A stretch of 21,058 nucleotides of DNA from CAYUFB01 sp964444125 (lineage in GTDB: Bacteria > Patescibacteriota > Dojkabacteria > B142 > JAFGMG01). The position numbers were made by a program, and so were the translations under genes. This document shows, one piece after another, positions 1-7,746 of the stretch. The stretch is from positions 1 to 21,058 of the forward strand of contig CAYUFB010000021.1 of NCBI GenBank assembly GCA_964444125.1, read 5' to 3'. The notes beneath the pieces were generated by a model. It worked only from the letters and a program-made list of their open reading frames with translations. It was not told the DNA's origin and searched no databases. Positions within the stretch are counted from its first letter, which is position 1, and every line of letters begins with the position of its first letter.

Positions 1-93
1 GTCGGTCAGCTCTCGCTTATCACAATCTAAAACTCATTTTTATGGGACAGGAGTGCTTGGATACTATATACTTTCTGTATTAGTCAACACTCA

Positions 94-115
94 TGCCTTC
101 GCTACAGCTACGGCA
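94..115. repeat. Imperfect small hairpin element
   Basis: TGCC at 94-97 pairs with GGCA at 112-115, and GCT pairs with AGC around a two-base loop, with two mismatched positions between the helices. It sits between heptad-like units, like the small palindrome at 7795-7807. It is not followed by a T run, so it is not an obvious terminator. Confidence 0.3.
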
Positions 116-179
116 AAGCAAGTAAAGCTCATTGCTCTAAAAAAGGATCCTATAGCTAGCCAAATTCGCCGTATTTCGG

Positions 180-196
180 TATAATTGGTGTATATT
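180..196 (+). promoter_or_regulatory. Candidate -10 region of the amidase gene
   Basis: TATAAT lies at 180-185 and a second hexamer, TATATT preceded by TG, at 191-196. Either would start transcription within about 20 bases of the ATG at 210. I see no clear -35 box. Which hexamer is used cannot be settled by reading. Confidence 0.4.
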
Positions 197-209
197 CTAA
201 GTGAAGTCT

Positions 210-1406
210 ATGGCCCGAATAATTATATCTGCAGGACATACAAACAAAGACCCAGGCACAATCGTTGAAAATATACGAGAGGTGGATCTTACACGCAATA
301 TTGCCAAAGAAGTAACAAAATTGCTACGAGATGATGATATCATCACACTTGCAGTCCCTCCCGATCTAGATTTAGCAAGAAGGATTGAATGGATTAATCA
401 AACTGGATACACTGAAGCCAATAATGACCTTGCTATAGAAATTCATATTAATGACGGTGGAGAACAAGGAATTGAAGGATGGTATCAAGCTGATAGATCA
501 AATTCCAAAAATTTGACAGAAAAAATTGTCAGTTCTGTTACAAAGGGACTAAATTGGAAAAATCAAGGTGTACAAGAAGAATACAAACATCCACTAGGTT
601 CTCTTGCCTTTTTGCACAACACTCACCCTATCGCATCATTGATCGAATGTGGCTATTTAGATAATGAAAATGACAGAAAGTTTTTGACTAGTGAAGATGG
701 TATCAAAAAACTTGCAAAGCAAATTGTAGAAGGAATCAAGGATTACCTTAACCCAAAGACAGAAAGTCAGCCAAAAGTTACAAATGATACCCAAACTGCA
801 ACACCACAAGTGAATATCCAGACACCAATTTCAACTCCTACACCAGTAAATAATTTCAATATATCATCTGGTTTTGGTACTCCTTATACTCCACAGCTAG
901 CAAATACGAGTCCAATGGGAAGTTTTGGCGGAGGTTATAATCCACCTCAAACTAATCAGGCTGGATTCATGACAAGAGAACAAAGAAAAGAGATGATTGT
1001 CAAAAATTATGTAAAAATACTTGGTCGTGAGCCAAATCAAACTGATTTGAATTACTTTCTTAATACTGGAATTAATGAGGAACAATTGATCAGAAAAATG
1101 GTGGATTCTCAAGAGCACGTGGATCTTGTCAAAGCTAGACAAGAAGTGATCCAAACAAAAAAACAATTTGTGGATCAACAAAACGAACTTTTGCGCCTAA
1201 GAGCCAGGGTCAACGATCAAAGAGGTATTATTGAGAATCTAAACAAGCTTCTAGTTCAAAAGAATCGTGCGATTTTTGGAATGCAGCAAAAACTTAAATC
1301 TCTTGGGCTCATGAAAAAACCTCTGACCAAAAAGGCCAAAATCGACTACAAAAAAACTACTTCAGAGAAATTCCTTGATTTCTTCAGTGAAAAACTTGGT
1401 AAATAA
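210..1406 (+). CDS. N-acetylmuramoyl-L-alanine amidase (Amidase_3) with C-terminal coiled coil
   Basis: A zinc-dependent amidase that should cut the bond between muramic acid and the peptide stem of peptidoglycan. Numbering from the ATG at 210, the catalytic domain spans about residues 4-180 and keeps the expected residues: His in the SAGH motif (about 10), Glu in REVD (about 24), His in EIHIND (about 79) and the catalytic Glu in IECGYLDN (about 146). A Pro/Thr/Gln/Asn-rich linker (about 185-255) follows, then a helical segment (about 257-312) that resembles DUF4214, then a coiled coil (about 300-365) and a basic tail. There is no signal peptide before the catalytic domain, which is odd for a wall enzyme; export by another route or release on lysis are possible. 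A GTG at 201 in the same frame would add three residues. I prefer the ATG because the first beta strand starts directly after it. Confidence 0.85.
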   Translation: MARIIISAGHTNKDPGTIVENIREVDLTRNIAKEVTKLLRDDDIITLAVPPDLDLARRIEWINQTGYTEANNDLAIEIHINDGGEQGIEGWYQADRSNSKNLTEKIVSSVTKGLNWKNQGVQEEYKHPLGSLAFLHNTHPIASLIECGYLDNENDRKFLTSEDGIKKLAKQIVEGIKDYLNPKTESQPKVTNDTQTATPQVNIQTPISTPTPVNNFNISSGFGTPYTPQLANTSPMGSFGGGYNPPQTNQAGFMTREQRKEMIVKNYVKILGREPNQTDLNYFLNTGINEEQLIRKMVDSQEHVDLVKARQEVIQTKKQFVDQQNELLRLRARVNDQRGIIENLNKLLVQKNRAIFGMQQKLKSLGLMKKPLTKKAKIDYKKTTSEKFLDFFSEKLGK

Positions 1407-1479
1407 ACTTCTCCCTCACAAGCTGATATAAAAACTATTGACTTCTTTTGTATATACAGCTAGATCTATCATAGATAAT

Positions 1480-1485
1480 TATACT
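1480..1485 (+). promoter_or_regulatory. Candidate -10 box of the surface protein gene
   Basis: TATACT lies 17 bases before the ATG at 1503. A TTGACT at 1438-1443 is too far away to be its -35 box. The match rests on the hexamer alone, in a very AT-rich stretch. Confidence 0.35.
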
Positions 1486-1502
1486 TTTTATTAAATTTAT
1501 CT

Positions 1503-4076
1503 ATGGATCCACAAGACAATACAAGAGGGCGTTTGTTTCTCTATCTTTTCGGAGGTTTGGTAATTGTTCTGGCAATTGCCCTAGGGGTTGTGTATTTTTA
1601 CAAATCCTCAAAAGTAGTTAAACCTTCAGAATTAGTCTATACAAATATCACTGATTCTGGCCTGTCTGTCGTATGGCGTACTGATGAGGAGTCAAATTCT
1701 AAACTCTATATACGAGAAAAAGGTGGCAAATGGATAAAAGATGCTTTTTATGATGATCGTGATACAGAACTTGATGATGAAGGCAAAGTAATTTTGAAAG
1801 AAGGTGGAGAAACCGCAAGATACACTCATCATGTCTCAGTTGGAGGCTTGAAGCCAGAGACAGAATACGAGATAGCCCTAAATGGTTTCTTGATGAAAGT
1901 GACCAAAGATAAAGATGGTCATGATCTTGCTTCAGTCAAGACAGGCAAAATGCTTGAAGAACTTTATACCCCAGATCCTGCCTATGGAAAAGTTCTTTAT
2001 GAAGATTCAAAAGTCCCAAATGAGGGAATTGTATTTTTGACTGTCACAAATAGTGCAAACGATACAGAAAAATCAAATATGCTCTCAACTTATCTATCTG
2101 ATATAGCAACATGGTCGATAGATGTAAATAACTTTAGAACACCATCACTTGATAATAGAATAATTATCAATAATCAAAACGATCGAGAAAAAATAACTTT
2201 CTGGAATCAGGATGGTTCAAAATATTCTCAAATAGAATTGCCAGATTATGACAAGCCCGCTGCTGATTTGTTATTGACCGAAGAGAAAAAGGTATCTTTC
2301 TTAAACGAATCCTTGTTTTCAAAAGTATCAGCCGGTTGTAGAGAAGTTCCGTCATGTAGATGCGACACTGGTACTGCTTGTATAGATGATAGTAATTGGC
2401 AACGATTCATTGATGATGGGACTAGTTGTGCAGCAGCAAGAGGGAATTACCTTGTTTGCCCAGAAGCACCAAAACCAAATACTGCACACCCTGGAGAGGT
2501 ATATGTCATACCGTCGGAACCAATAAAAGTTAATGAATACTATGATTCTGAATTGCAATCAAGAGATCAAGCATGCGAATACTATTCGAATAGAGAGCAA
2601 TTACTGTATTATGAAAAAGATGGAAGCCCATCTGCACACGCCAATTACAACAATGGAAGATATAGGAAACAAGAACCAGGATGCTGTATTTCGTCCGGTA
2701 AGTGTGTATCAGCACCAGATGTAGCTGCTAATACCCGCCAAGAAGTAGCCCAAGCCCAATCACAGGTTGTTAAATTCACGGTTGGACAAATTGTTGATCC
2801 AACATTTAGGACAGTTACTACTTCCTCTGGTAACCAAATTAGTAATCTCGGCAATACACGAGTAGTTGTTACAAATGATGGACAAGGCAATATTTCTAGT
2901 AGACCTCTTTTAGAACATTTTAATATGACAAATTATGGTTACTGTAAAGATGGCACAGAGATTGGATCGCCTTGTCTATGTCTTACAGGGCAATACAGTG
3001 GGTCAGCATTTGTAATTGACAGCTGGGATGGAACGTCCTGCAATCTAGCACAAAGTGCAAATTTAATCCTGCAAAATCAATGCAAAATAGGTACTGATTG
3101 GTATCTCCCAGGTCCTGCCTATGAAGAAGTTAGGGTTGATACATTTAAAGTATATACATTGCAAAGAAATCTAGGAAATAATGATTGTATAAAAAACGGT
3201 GAACAAATTGTAAATTCTAGACCAGATTATCCAAAGCTCGAAGAAAGAAAAACAAATTATGTAGCACCACCATCATCAAGACAACTACTGAATGTACTGG
3301 GTAGAGTAAACGCACAATCGACCACAAATACTGACTCTATCAAAATCAGTAGTTCCGGTAAATATGTCACCTATATGGGAAATGAAGTACTTAGTGAGTT
3401 TACAGTTGTAGTAAACGAAGGACAAACTGCAAACGTCAAATTGTTTGCGGATCTAAATGCAAACGGAGTCAAAGATGCAGATGAACCAGAGATTGAAGAT
3501 TATACTCAGATACAAATAGAACAAGAGGCATCTGCTGTAGGATACAATCTACAAAGTGGCTGGAATCTGATAAATTTCCCACTCGTATCCAATAAAGGCA
3601 TTGTCACAGCAAGTGATTTGATTGAATACTTCAATGCACAAGGAGCAAATATCGTACATGTAGCCAAATATACTGATGCAGGGTTTGTGATGTATTCAAA
3701 ACGAGAAGATGGAGTACAATACGCAAACGATTTCAATTTATTGCCTGGACAATCATATTTCGTCCTTAATTACACAGCCAAAGCAGTAGCTTTTGAAGGC
3801 AATAAATTTGCAGAACCTGTACCATTGAAGTTTAACAACGGCTGGAACTTGGTTGGAGTTATCTCCCCAGGCAAAAGTTACACAGCAAATTCTCTACTTG
3901 ATGCTATAAACAATGCAGGATTTAAGGCTTCGACAGTATCTAATTATGAAGCAGGAAGATATACTTCCGTCATCAAAGAATCCGGTACTCTATATGGCAA
4001 CGACTATAAAGTACTTGATACAAAAGGTTACTTTATCAGAGTTGAAGAAGGTGGTGGAAGTAGTTTCACACCGTGA
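1503..4076 (+). CDS. Large membrane-anchored surface protein with fibronectin type III and GWNL repeats
   Basis: An 857-residue protein with a short cytoplasmic N-terminus, one membrane helix (about 11-32) and a long outer part. Residues about 40-147 look like a fibronectin type III domain, with a paired-strand pattern ending in LKPETEYEI. Two cysteine-rich segments (about 279-319 and 480-527) share the pattern CxC followed by DGTSC and appear duplicated. Residues 650-661 form a calcium-loop-like sequence (DLNANGVKDADE), as in dockerin or EF-hand loops. The C-terminus holds two related repeats of roughly 75 residues (about 685-760 and 779-849), each opening with GWNL and carrying a YxND element near its end. 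No enzyme motif is visible. A role in attachment, in the surface layer or in contact with a host cell is inference from architecture. Confidence 0.75.
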   Translation: MDPQDNTRGRLFLYLFGGLVIVLAIALGVVYFYKSSKVVKPSELVYTNITDSGLSVVWRTDEESNSKLYIREKGGKWIKDAFYDDRDTELDDEGKVILKEGGETARYTHHVSVGGLKPETEYEIALNGFLMKVTKDKDGHDLASVKTGKMLEELYTPDPAYGKVLYEDSKVPNEGIVFLTVTNSANDTEKSNMLSTYLSDIATWSIDVNNFRTPSLDNRIIINNQNDREKITFWNQDGSKYSQIELPDYDKPAADLLLTEEKKVSFLNESLFSKVSAGCREVPSCRCDTGTACIDDSNWQRFIDDGTSCAAARGNYLVCPEAPKPNTAHPGEVYVIPSEPIKVNEYYDSELQSRDQACEYYSNREQLLYYEKDGSPSAHANYNNGRYRKQEPGCCISSGKCVSAPDVAANTRQEVAQAQSQVVKFTVGQIVDPTFRTVTTSSGNQISNLGNTRVVVTNDGQGNISSRPLLEHFNMTNYGYCKDGTEIGSPCLCLTGQYSGSAFVIDSWDGTSCNLAQSANLILQNQCKIGTDWYLPGPAYEEVRVDTFKVYTLQRNLGNNDCIKNGEQIVNSRPDYPKLEERKTNYVAPPSSRQLLNVLGRVNAQSTTNTDSIKISSSGKYVTYMGNEVLSEFTVVVNEGQTANVKLFADLNANGVKDADEPEIEDYTQIQIEQEASAVGYNLQSGWNLINFPLVSNKGIVTASDLIEYFNAQGANIVHVAKYTDAGFVMYSKREDGVQYANDFNLLPGQSYFVLNYTAKAVAFEGNKFAEPVPLKFNNGWNLVGVISPGKSYTANSLLDAINNAGFKASTVSNYEAGRYTSVIKESGTLYGNDYKVLDTKGYFIRVEEGGGSSFTP

Positions 4077-4079
4077 TAT

Positions 4080-4149
4080 GAGTATTGAGTTATGAGTGTT
4101 GAGTATTGAGTTTTGAGTTTCAAGCTTTAAGTAGTGAGTAATAAGAAAA
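4080..4149 (+). repeat. Heptad repeat array, GAGTNNT type (single arm)
   Basis: Ten units in unbroken 7-nt register begin three bases after the TGA of the surface protein gene. Typical units are GAGTATT, GAGTTAT and GAGTGTT, decaying to AAGCTTT and AAGTAGT. There is no facing ACTC arm here; a terminator follows 10 bases later. Confidence 0.85.
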
Positions 4150-4159
4150 AAGAGAGAGA

Positions 4160-4182
4160 GGCGGCCGAATGGTCGCCTTTTT
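4160..4182 (+). terminator. Rho-independent terminator after the surface protein gene
   Basis: GGCGGCC at 4160-4166 pairs with GGTCGCC at 4171-4177 (seven pairs, one G-T) around the loop GAAT, followed directly by five T and a pyrimidine-rich tract. It is the only classical GC-rich terminator I found in the window. Confidence 0.9.
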
Positions 4183-4219
4183 GCTGTTTCTTTTCCCTTC
4201 TCTTTTTACTAGTCAATCT

Positions 4220-4249
4220 ATGACATAAGTAGATGTTTTGTGGTATCAT
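4220..4249 (+). promoter_or_regulatory. Candidate distal promoter of rny
   Basis: ATGACA (4220-4225) and TATCAT (4244-4249) are separated by 18 bases. They match sigma-70-type boxes at five of six and about four of six positions. It lies just downstream of the terminator. Confidence 0.35.
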
Positions 4250-4462
4250 TATCATGTTTAGTTAAGTTAAATTGATAAAGTTGGGAATTTTTGAAGCTAT
4301 AAAGCTTTTTATAAAAAATTTAGAAATCTTTGAAGTAATAATGTTACAAAGACATGATGATATTGGCTTGATACAAACACATCAGCAATCATATCTTTTG
4401 CTAAATTATACAAATCATAAGATCCCCTATCCTTCTTATCAATAAACTTAAACTGACAAGTT

Positions 4463-4468
4463 TATAAT
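4463..4468 (+). promoter_or_regulatory. Candidate proximal -10 box of rny
   Basis: A perfect TATAAT lies 18 bases before the ATG, giving a predicted leader of about 12 bases. No -35 box is apparent at the expected distance. Confidence 0.4.
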
Positions 4469-4486
4469 TTTTAACCAATATAAATA

Positions 4487-6028
4487 ATGGAAGTATTAGT
4501 AATAGTATTACTCATTGTACTTTCTGCAAGTTTGGTTGGTTTGGGAATTTTTTGGTCTACAAACAAAGACCTTAAAACCAAACTAAAAGATAAGACAACT
4601 ATCAAACTTAGCGAGGAAGAGGCAATCAAGAAAGCAAGCGATAAAGCACAAACCATATTACTTGACGCACAAAATGAGGCACTCAAGATAATCAACAGAT
4701 CCAAGGAAGAATCAACTACTTTACTTAAAAAAGTTGAGGAAAGAGAGAGACAGTTAGATGATAGGGAGGCCAAAATTATCACAAGATCAAACACACTTGA
4801 TCAAAGATTTGATAAATTAGAACAAAGGGAGAAATCTCTTGAACAAGCCAAGAAAGATGTCAAAGGCTTAAGAGATCAGATAGTCCAAAAACTTGAATCT
4901 GTAGCCCAGATGAGCAGGAAAGAGGCTGAAAAAGTATTAAGAGACGAGATCGAAGTAGAACTCAAAGAATGGACTGCCAAAAAAGTCAAAGAAGCTGAGT
5001 TTGAGATCAATTCCAAGGCAGACGAAAAAGCCAAAGAGATCCTAGTCGATGTGATGCAAAAAAGTGCTACAGATTATGTTGCTGAGACCACATCAACCAC
5101 AATTGATATAGAAAATGAGGATCTAAAAGGCAAAATCATTGGAAAAGAAGGTAGAAACATCAGAACGTTTGAAAGACTTACAGGAGTAGATATCATCGTT
5201 GATGAAGCTCCTGGACAAGTTACTCTTTCTTCTTTTGATCCAATCAGACGAGAAGTCGCTGCGATCACTCTACAAAAGCTACTTAAAGATGGTAGAGTTC
5301 ATCCAGGAAGCATCGAGAAGACTATCCTTGATGTCAAAAAAGATATTGCAAGAGAAATTCGCAAAAATGGGGAGAGAATAGCCTATGATTCAGGATTTAA
5401 TGATCTACCTCCAGAAATTATCAAATTACTTGGAAGATTTAAATATAGATTTAGTTATGGACAAAACTTGGCCAAGCATACCCTAGAAATGGTCAAAATT
5501 GGAGAGCAGATAGCCTCAGAACTAGGTGCAGATGTCAAAATGGTCAAGAAGGCATGTTTGCTCCATGATCTAGGCAAGGTACTCACCCATGAGATCGAAG
5601 GCAAACCGCATCATCACATTTCTGGAGATATTGTCCGTAAATATATCAAAGATGAGAAGCTTGCAAATGCAGTAGAATCTCATCATGGAGATATCGAATC
5701 ACAATCGATCGAAGCAGAGATAGTCAAGATTGCAGATGCGATTTCTGGTGCAAGACCTGGAGCTAGAAAGAACACATATGAAGAATATATCCAAAGAGTC
5801 AAAGCCCTAGAAGATATTGCAAATCAGTATCAGTCAGTACAAGAAGCTTACGCTGTACATGCTGGCCGTGAAGTTCGTGTAATCATCAAGCCAAAAGAAG
5901 CAAGCGATGAAGATACATCGACCTTAGCTCACAAAATTGCGAAAGAAATTGAGGATACACAAAACTATCCTGGTACTGTCAAAGTAACTGTGATCAGAGA
6001 GTTTAGAGCTCAAGCAGAAGCGAAATAA
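4487..6028 (+). CDS. rny: Ribonuclease Y
   Basis: A membrane-anchored endoribonuclease that starts mRNA decay. All family parts are present in order: an N-terminal membrane helix (1-23), a long charged coiled coil (about 25-195), a KH RNA-binding domain with the GxxG loop IIGKEGRN (about 217-224) and an HD phosphohydrolase domain. The HD domain has His331, the His360-Asp361 pair in LLHDLGK and Asp417 in KIADAISGARPG. Its length of 513 residues is normal for the family. No Shine-Dalgarno sequence precedes the ATG. The gene stands alone between a terminator and a heptad-repeat element that starts six bases after the stop codon. With PNPase in the same window, it supplies the endo- and exonucleolytic parts of RNA turnover. 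Confidence 0.97.
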   Translation: MEVLVIVLLIVLSASLVGLGIFWSTNKDLKTKLKDKTTIKLSEEEAIKKASDKAQTILLDAQNEALKIINRSKEESTTLLKKVEERERQLDDREAKIITRSNTLDQRFDKLEQREKSLEQAKKDVKGLRDQIVQKLESVAQMSRKEAEKVLRDEIEVELKEWTAKKVKEAEFEINSKADEKAKEILVDVMQKSATDYVAETTSTTIDIENEDLKGKIIGKEGRNIRTFERLTGVDIIVDEAPGQVTLSSFDPIRREVAAITLQKLLKDGRVHPGSIEKTILDVKKDIAREIRKNGERIAYDSGFNDLPPEIIKLLGRFKYRFSYGQNLAKHTLEMVKIGEQIASELGADVKMVKKACLLHDLGKVLTHEIEGKPHHHISGDIVRKYIKDEKLANAVESHHGDIESQSIEAEIVKIADAISGARPGARKNTYEEYIQRVKALEDIANQYQSVQEAYAVHAGREVRVIIKPKEASDEDTSTLAHKIAKEIEDTQNYPGTVKVTVIREFRAQAEAK

Positions 6029-6033
6029 GCGCA

Positions 6034-6210
6034 GAGCGTTGAGCCATGAGTCGTGAGTTATGAGTCAAAAAACAAAATGAAAAATAGCGTTTATTATCAA
6101 GTAAGAAGTGATTTCGTAATCCGTATTTGTGATTCGCCCTCCGCAATCCGTAATCTGCACTGTATTGGATTACTCACAACTCAAAGCTCATTGCTCAATA
6201 CTAGTTACTT
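6034..6210. repeat. Palindromic heptad element between rny and the HEPN fusion gene
   Basis: The left arm (6034-6068) holds five GAGTNNT-type units in 7-nt register. The right arm (6169-6210) holds six units of the complementary type (ATTACTC, ACAACTC, AAAGCTC and variants). The core (6069-6168) includes a block at 6061-6120 that matches 7927-7986 in inverse orientation at 55 of 60 positions; all five differences are transitions. The last unit (6204-6210) contains the TAA stop codon of the gene on the minus strand. The arms could pair into a long hairpin between these convergent genes. Confidence 0.85.
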
Positions 6211-6981
6211 GGTATATAGTTCCCTGCCCTCGGCAAGGGCTGATTCAAGGAACGAGTCGCCCTCCTCCTCTGTCATCACTTCAAATTCTTCTGGGGTATA
6301 TATCAGAGGCTCAATAACTGGATCTTTGCCACGAGTAAGTTCACGGGCAAGCTTGATTCTTTCAATAAACGGAATATCCATATCTGCAATCACTAGCAAA
6401 TCAATTGTAGACATATCCTGTGGCAAAGGCCTTCTGGCATAACTTCCGAATAATACGATTTTTTCAGGATGGAAATGAGTAACTAATATATCTTTGACCT
6501 CTTCGAGCCTCACATTCAATTCTGCCTCAGAAATAGACATGAATTTATGTTCTTCGTGTTCAAGTTTTATCTTCTTGCCCAAGATTACTTCAATTTTTTC
6601 AACAATAGCTGTCGCCTGCTTGATACTAACTTCAGCATCTTGCTTTGTTATTAATTCATGAGGACATTTATCACGACCGGGCAATAGAAATGGATATCTG
6701 GATATAAAAGTGAAAGATTCTAAATGTCTAAATTCAAATTTAGTTTTTCGAAATTCTGGATTTACGCTATTGCAGAATCCAAACAATACAGCAAGTTTGT
6801 GCATCTTAGGAGAGTTTTCTCCTGCATGTACAATAACTGATTTCAAGGCTTTTTCTACAGATTGTTCAGCCTGGTAAGTTGCCCATTCATTAAATCCGTT
6901 TTGATAGGAAATACTAGATGCCTGTAAGTCATGTTTAGCTTGTTTGAGCCATACTCTGTATCTTGTTGCTCTAGGCGACAT
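6205..6981 (-). CDS. HEPN domain fused to a minimal nucleotidyltransferase domain
   Basis: HEPN proteins are often RNA-cleaving toxins; their MNT partners are nucleotidyltransferase antitoxins that can add AMP to the HEPN. Here both parts are in one 258-residue chain. The N-terminal half (about 5-135) has the four-helix HEPN pattern, with QAKHDL near the start, a YQAEQSVEKALK helix and an RX4H motif (Arg103-DKCP-His108) typical of HEPN RNases. The C-terminal half (about 165-250) has the nucleotidyltransferase loop LFGSYARRP, but the usual SDxD reads STID (192-194), so the first metal-binding Asp is Thr. The gene lies 60 bases downstream of another nucleotidyltransferase gene on the same strand, probably in one operon. 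Its stop codon lies inside a heptad unit. The toxin-antitoxin role is inference; a housekeeping nucleotidyltransferase with a HEPN accessory domain is the alternative. Confidence 0.8.
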   Translation of the reverse strand: MSPRATRYRVWLKQAKHDLQASSISYQNGFNEWATYQAEQSVEKALKSVIVHAGENSPKMHKLAVLFGFCNSVNPEFRKTKFEFRHLESFTFISRYPFLLPGRDKCPHELITKQDAEVSIKQATAIVEKIEVILGKKIKLEHEEHKFMSISEAELNVRLEEVKDILVTHFHPEKIVLFGSYARRPLPQDMSTIDLLVIADMDIPFIERIKLARELTRGKDPVIEPLIYTPEEFEVMTEEEGDSFLESALAEGRELYTK

Positions 6982-7041
6982 AAGTTATGACTGAGAATTT
7001 AACAGTAATCAGTTTATAGCAATGCAAAAAATAACGCAAAA

Positions 7042-7644
7042 TTATGCTACAAATTCCGTAGGATTACCTAGCAAAAGTACATGATTGATAGAAAGCAATT
7101 GCAATACAAATGCATCACGTCTCTTTTTTCTCACTTCAAACTCCTGTAGTGGCAAAACAGTATAGTTTACTTCTTTGCCAATTCTTTTTTCTGCATTTGA
7201 AATAATTTCACTCAAAAATGCTAAATCTACCTCTCCTACAATTACCAAATCAACATCATGAGGCTCAAGCGGCACTCCTTGTGTGAAGGAACTTGTAAGA
7301 AGTGCGAATTTTACTTCTCCAAGTTTTTTTGAAGAGCTTACAATATCTCCACCAAGCCCAAAGACTTTGTGCATCATGCTAAGCATATCGCCATAAAATG
7401 GATGTTCTTTGTTCAATTTATAATATTTTCTGTTGCCTCTTTTTTCTGTTATAAGCAATTTTATTTCTTCCAGTCTATTTAATTCTCGTCTTACTGCATT
7501 TATCTCCTCGTTTAATTCTCTTACTGCTCCTCTTAAATGAATCGGTACTTCAGGATGAAAGAAAAAATACTTTAGAGCTTTGACTCTGACCTTGCTGATC
7601 ATAATACTATCGATGGACTTTCGCATATTTGGCATGAAGAACAT
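7042..7644 (-). CDS. Winged-helix protein with nucleotidyltransferase-like domain
   Basis: A 200-residue protein with two parts. Residues about 17-78 form a winged helix-turn-helix of the MarR/ArsR style (VKALKYFFFHPE, then a recognition helix with AVRRELNRLEE and a basic wing EKRGNRKYY). Residues about 110-195 look like a nucleotidyltransferase fold. The metal-binding DVD (130-132) in PHDVDLVIVG is present, but the usual GS loop reads TSSFTQG, with Gly replaced. It could be a DNA-binding antitoxin or a self-regulating repressor of the module with the HEPN fusion downstream; this is inferred from gene order and domains. Three ATG codons lie close together (7644, 7635, 7626) and the true start is uncertain. 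It has its own promoter upstream. Confidence 0.7.
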   Translation of the reverse strand: MFFMPNMRKSIDSIMISKVRVKALKYFFFHPEVPIHLRGAVRELNEEINAVRRELNRLEEIKLLITEKRGNRKYYKLNKEHPFYGDMLSMMHKVFGLGGDIVSSSKKLGEVKFALLTSSFTQGVPLEPHDVDLVIVGEVDLAFLSEIISNAEKRIGKEVNYTVLPLQEFEVRKKRRDAFVLQLLSINHVLLLGNPTEFVA

Positions 7645-7683
7645 ATATAATAATTGAAAATAATTACTGGGTTTTGTATATGA

Positions 7684-7713
7684 ATTGTACTAAATTATTC
7701 AACGTTAGTTCAA
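7684..7713 (-). promoter_or_regulatory. Promoter of the nucleotidyltransferase/HEPN module
   Basis: On the minus strand TTGAAC (7713-7708) and TACAAT (7689-7684) are separated by 18 bases. The predicted transcription start is about 33 bases before the ATG at 7644. It has the best -35 match I found in the window. Confidence 0.55.
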
Positions 7714-7746
7714 GAGGAAAAGGGAAGAAAATCAGTAGACTGTGTT

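Larger units (their letters stand above)
1..200. other. Noncoding leader region before the amidase gene
   Basis: No convincing coding frame is present. Isolated units resembling the ACTC-type heptads of the rest of the window occur near 85-93 and 146-157 (ACACTC, AAAGCTC, ATTGCTC). They look like a decayed or truncated repeat array interrupted by an imperfect hairpin at 94-115. Promoter-like hexamers lie at the right edge. The left end may be cut from a larger intergenic region outside the window. Confidence 0.4.
4183..4486 (+). other. Noncoding leader region of rny
   Basis: About 300 bases without a credible gene. It holds two promoter candidates (4220-4249 and 4463-4468) and an AT-rich imperfect inverted repeat around 4297-4315. 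If the upstream promoter is used, the rny message has a leader of roughly 230 bases. I see no known riboswitch pattern. Confidence 0.4.

Noticed and set aside
4074..4076. TGA read as an amino acid, as in some Patescibacteria
   Set aside because: TGA ends several genes at the expected family or domain end (surface protein, ruvX, the Cys-rich membrane protein), and recognised proteins have no internal TGA.
6053..6442. Plus-strand open frames across the repeat and the 3' end of the HEPN fusion
   Set aside because: They are antisense to a clear protein-coding gene and cover repeat sequence at their start.
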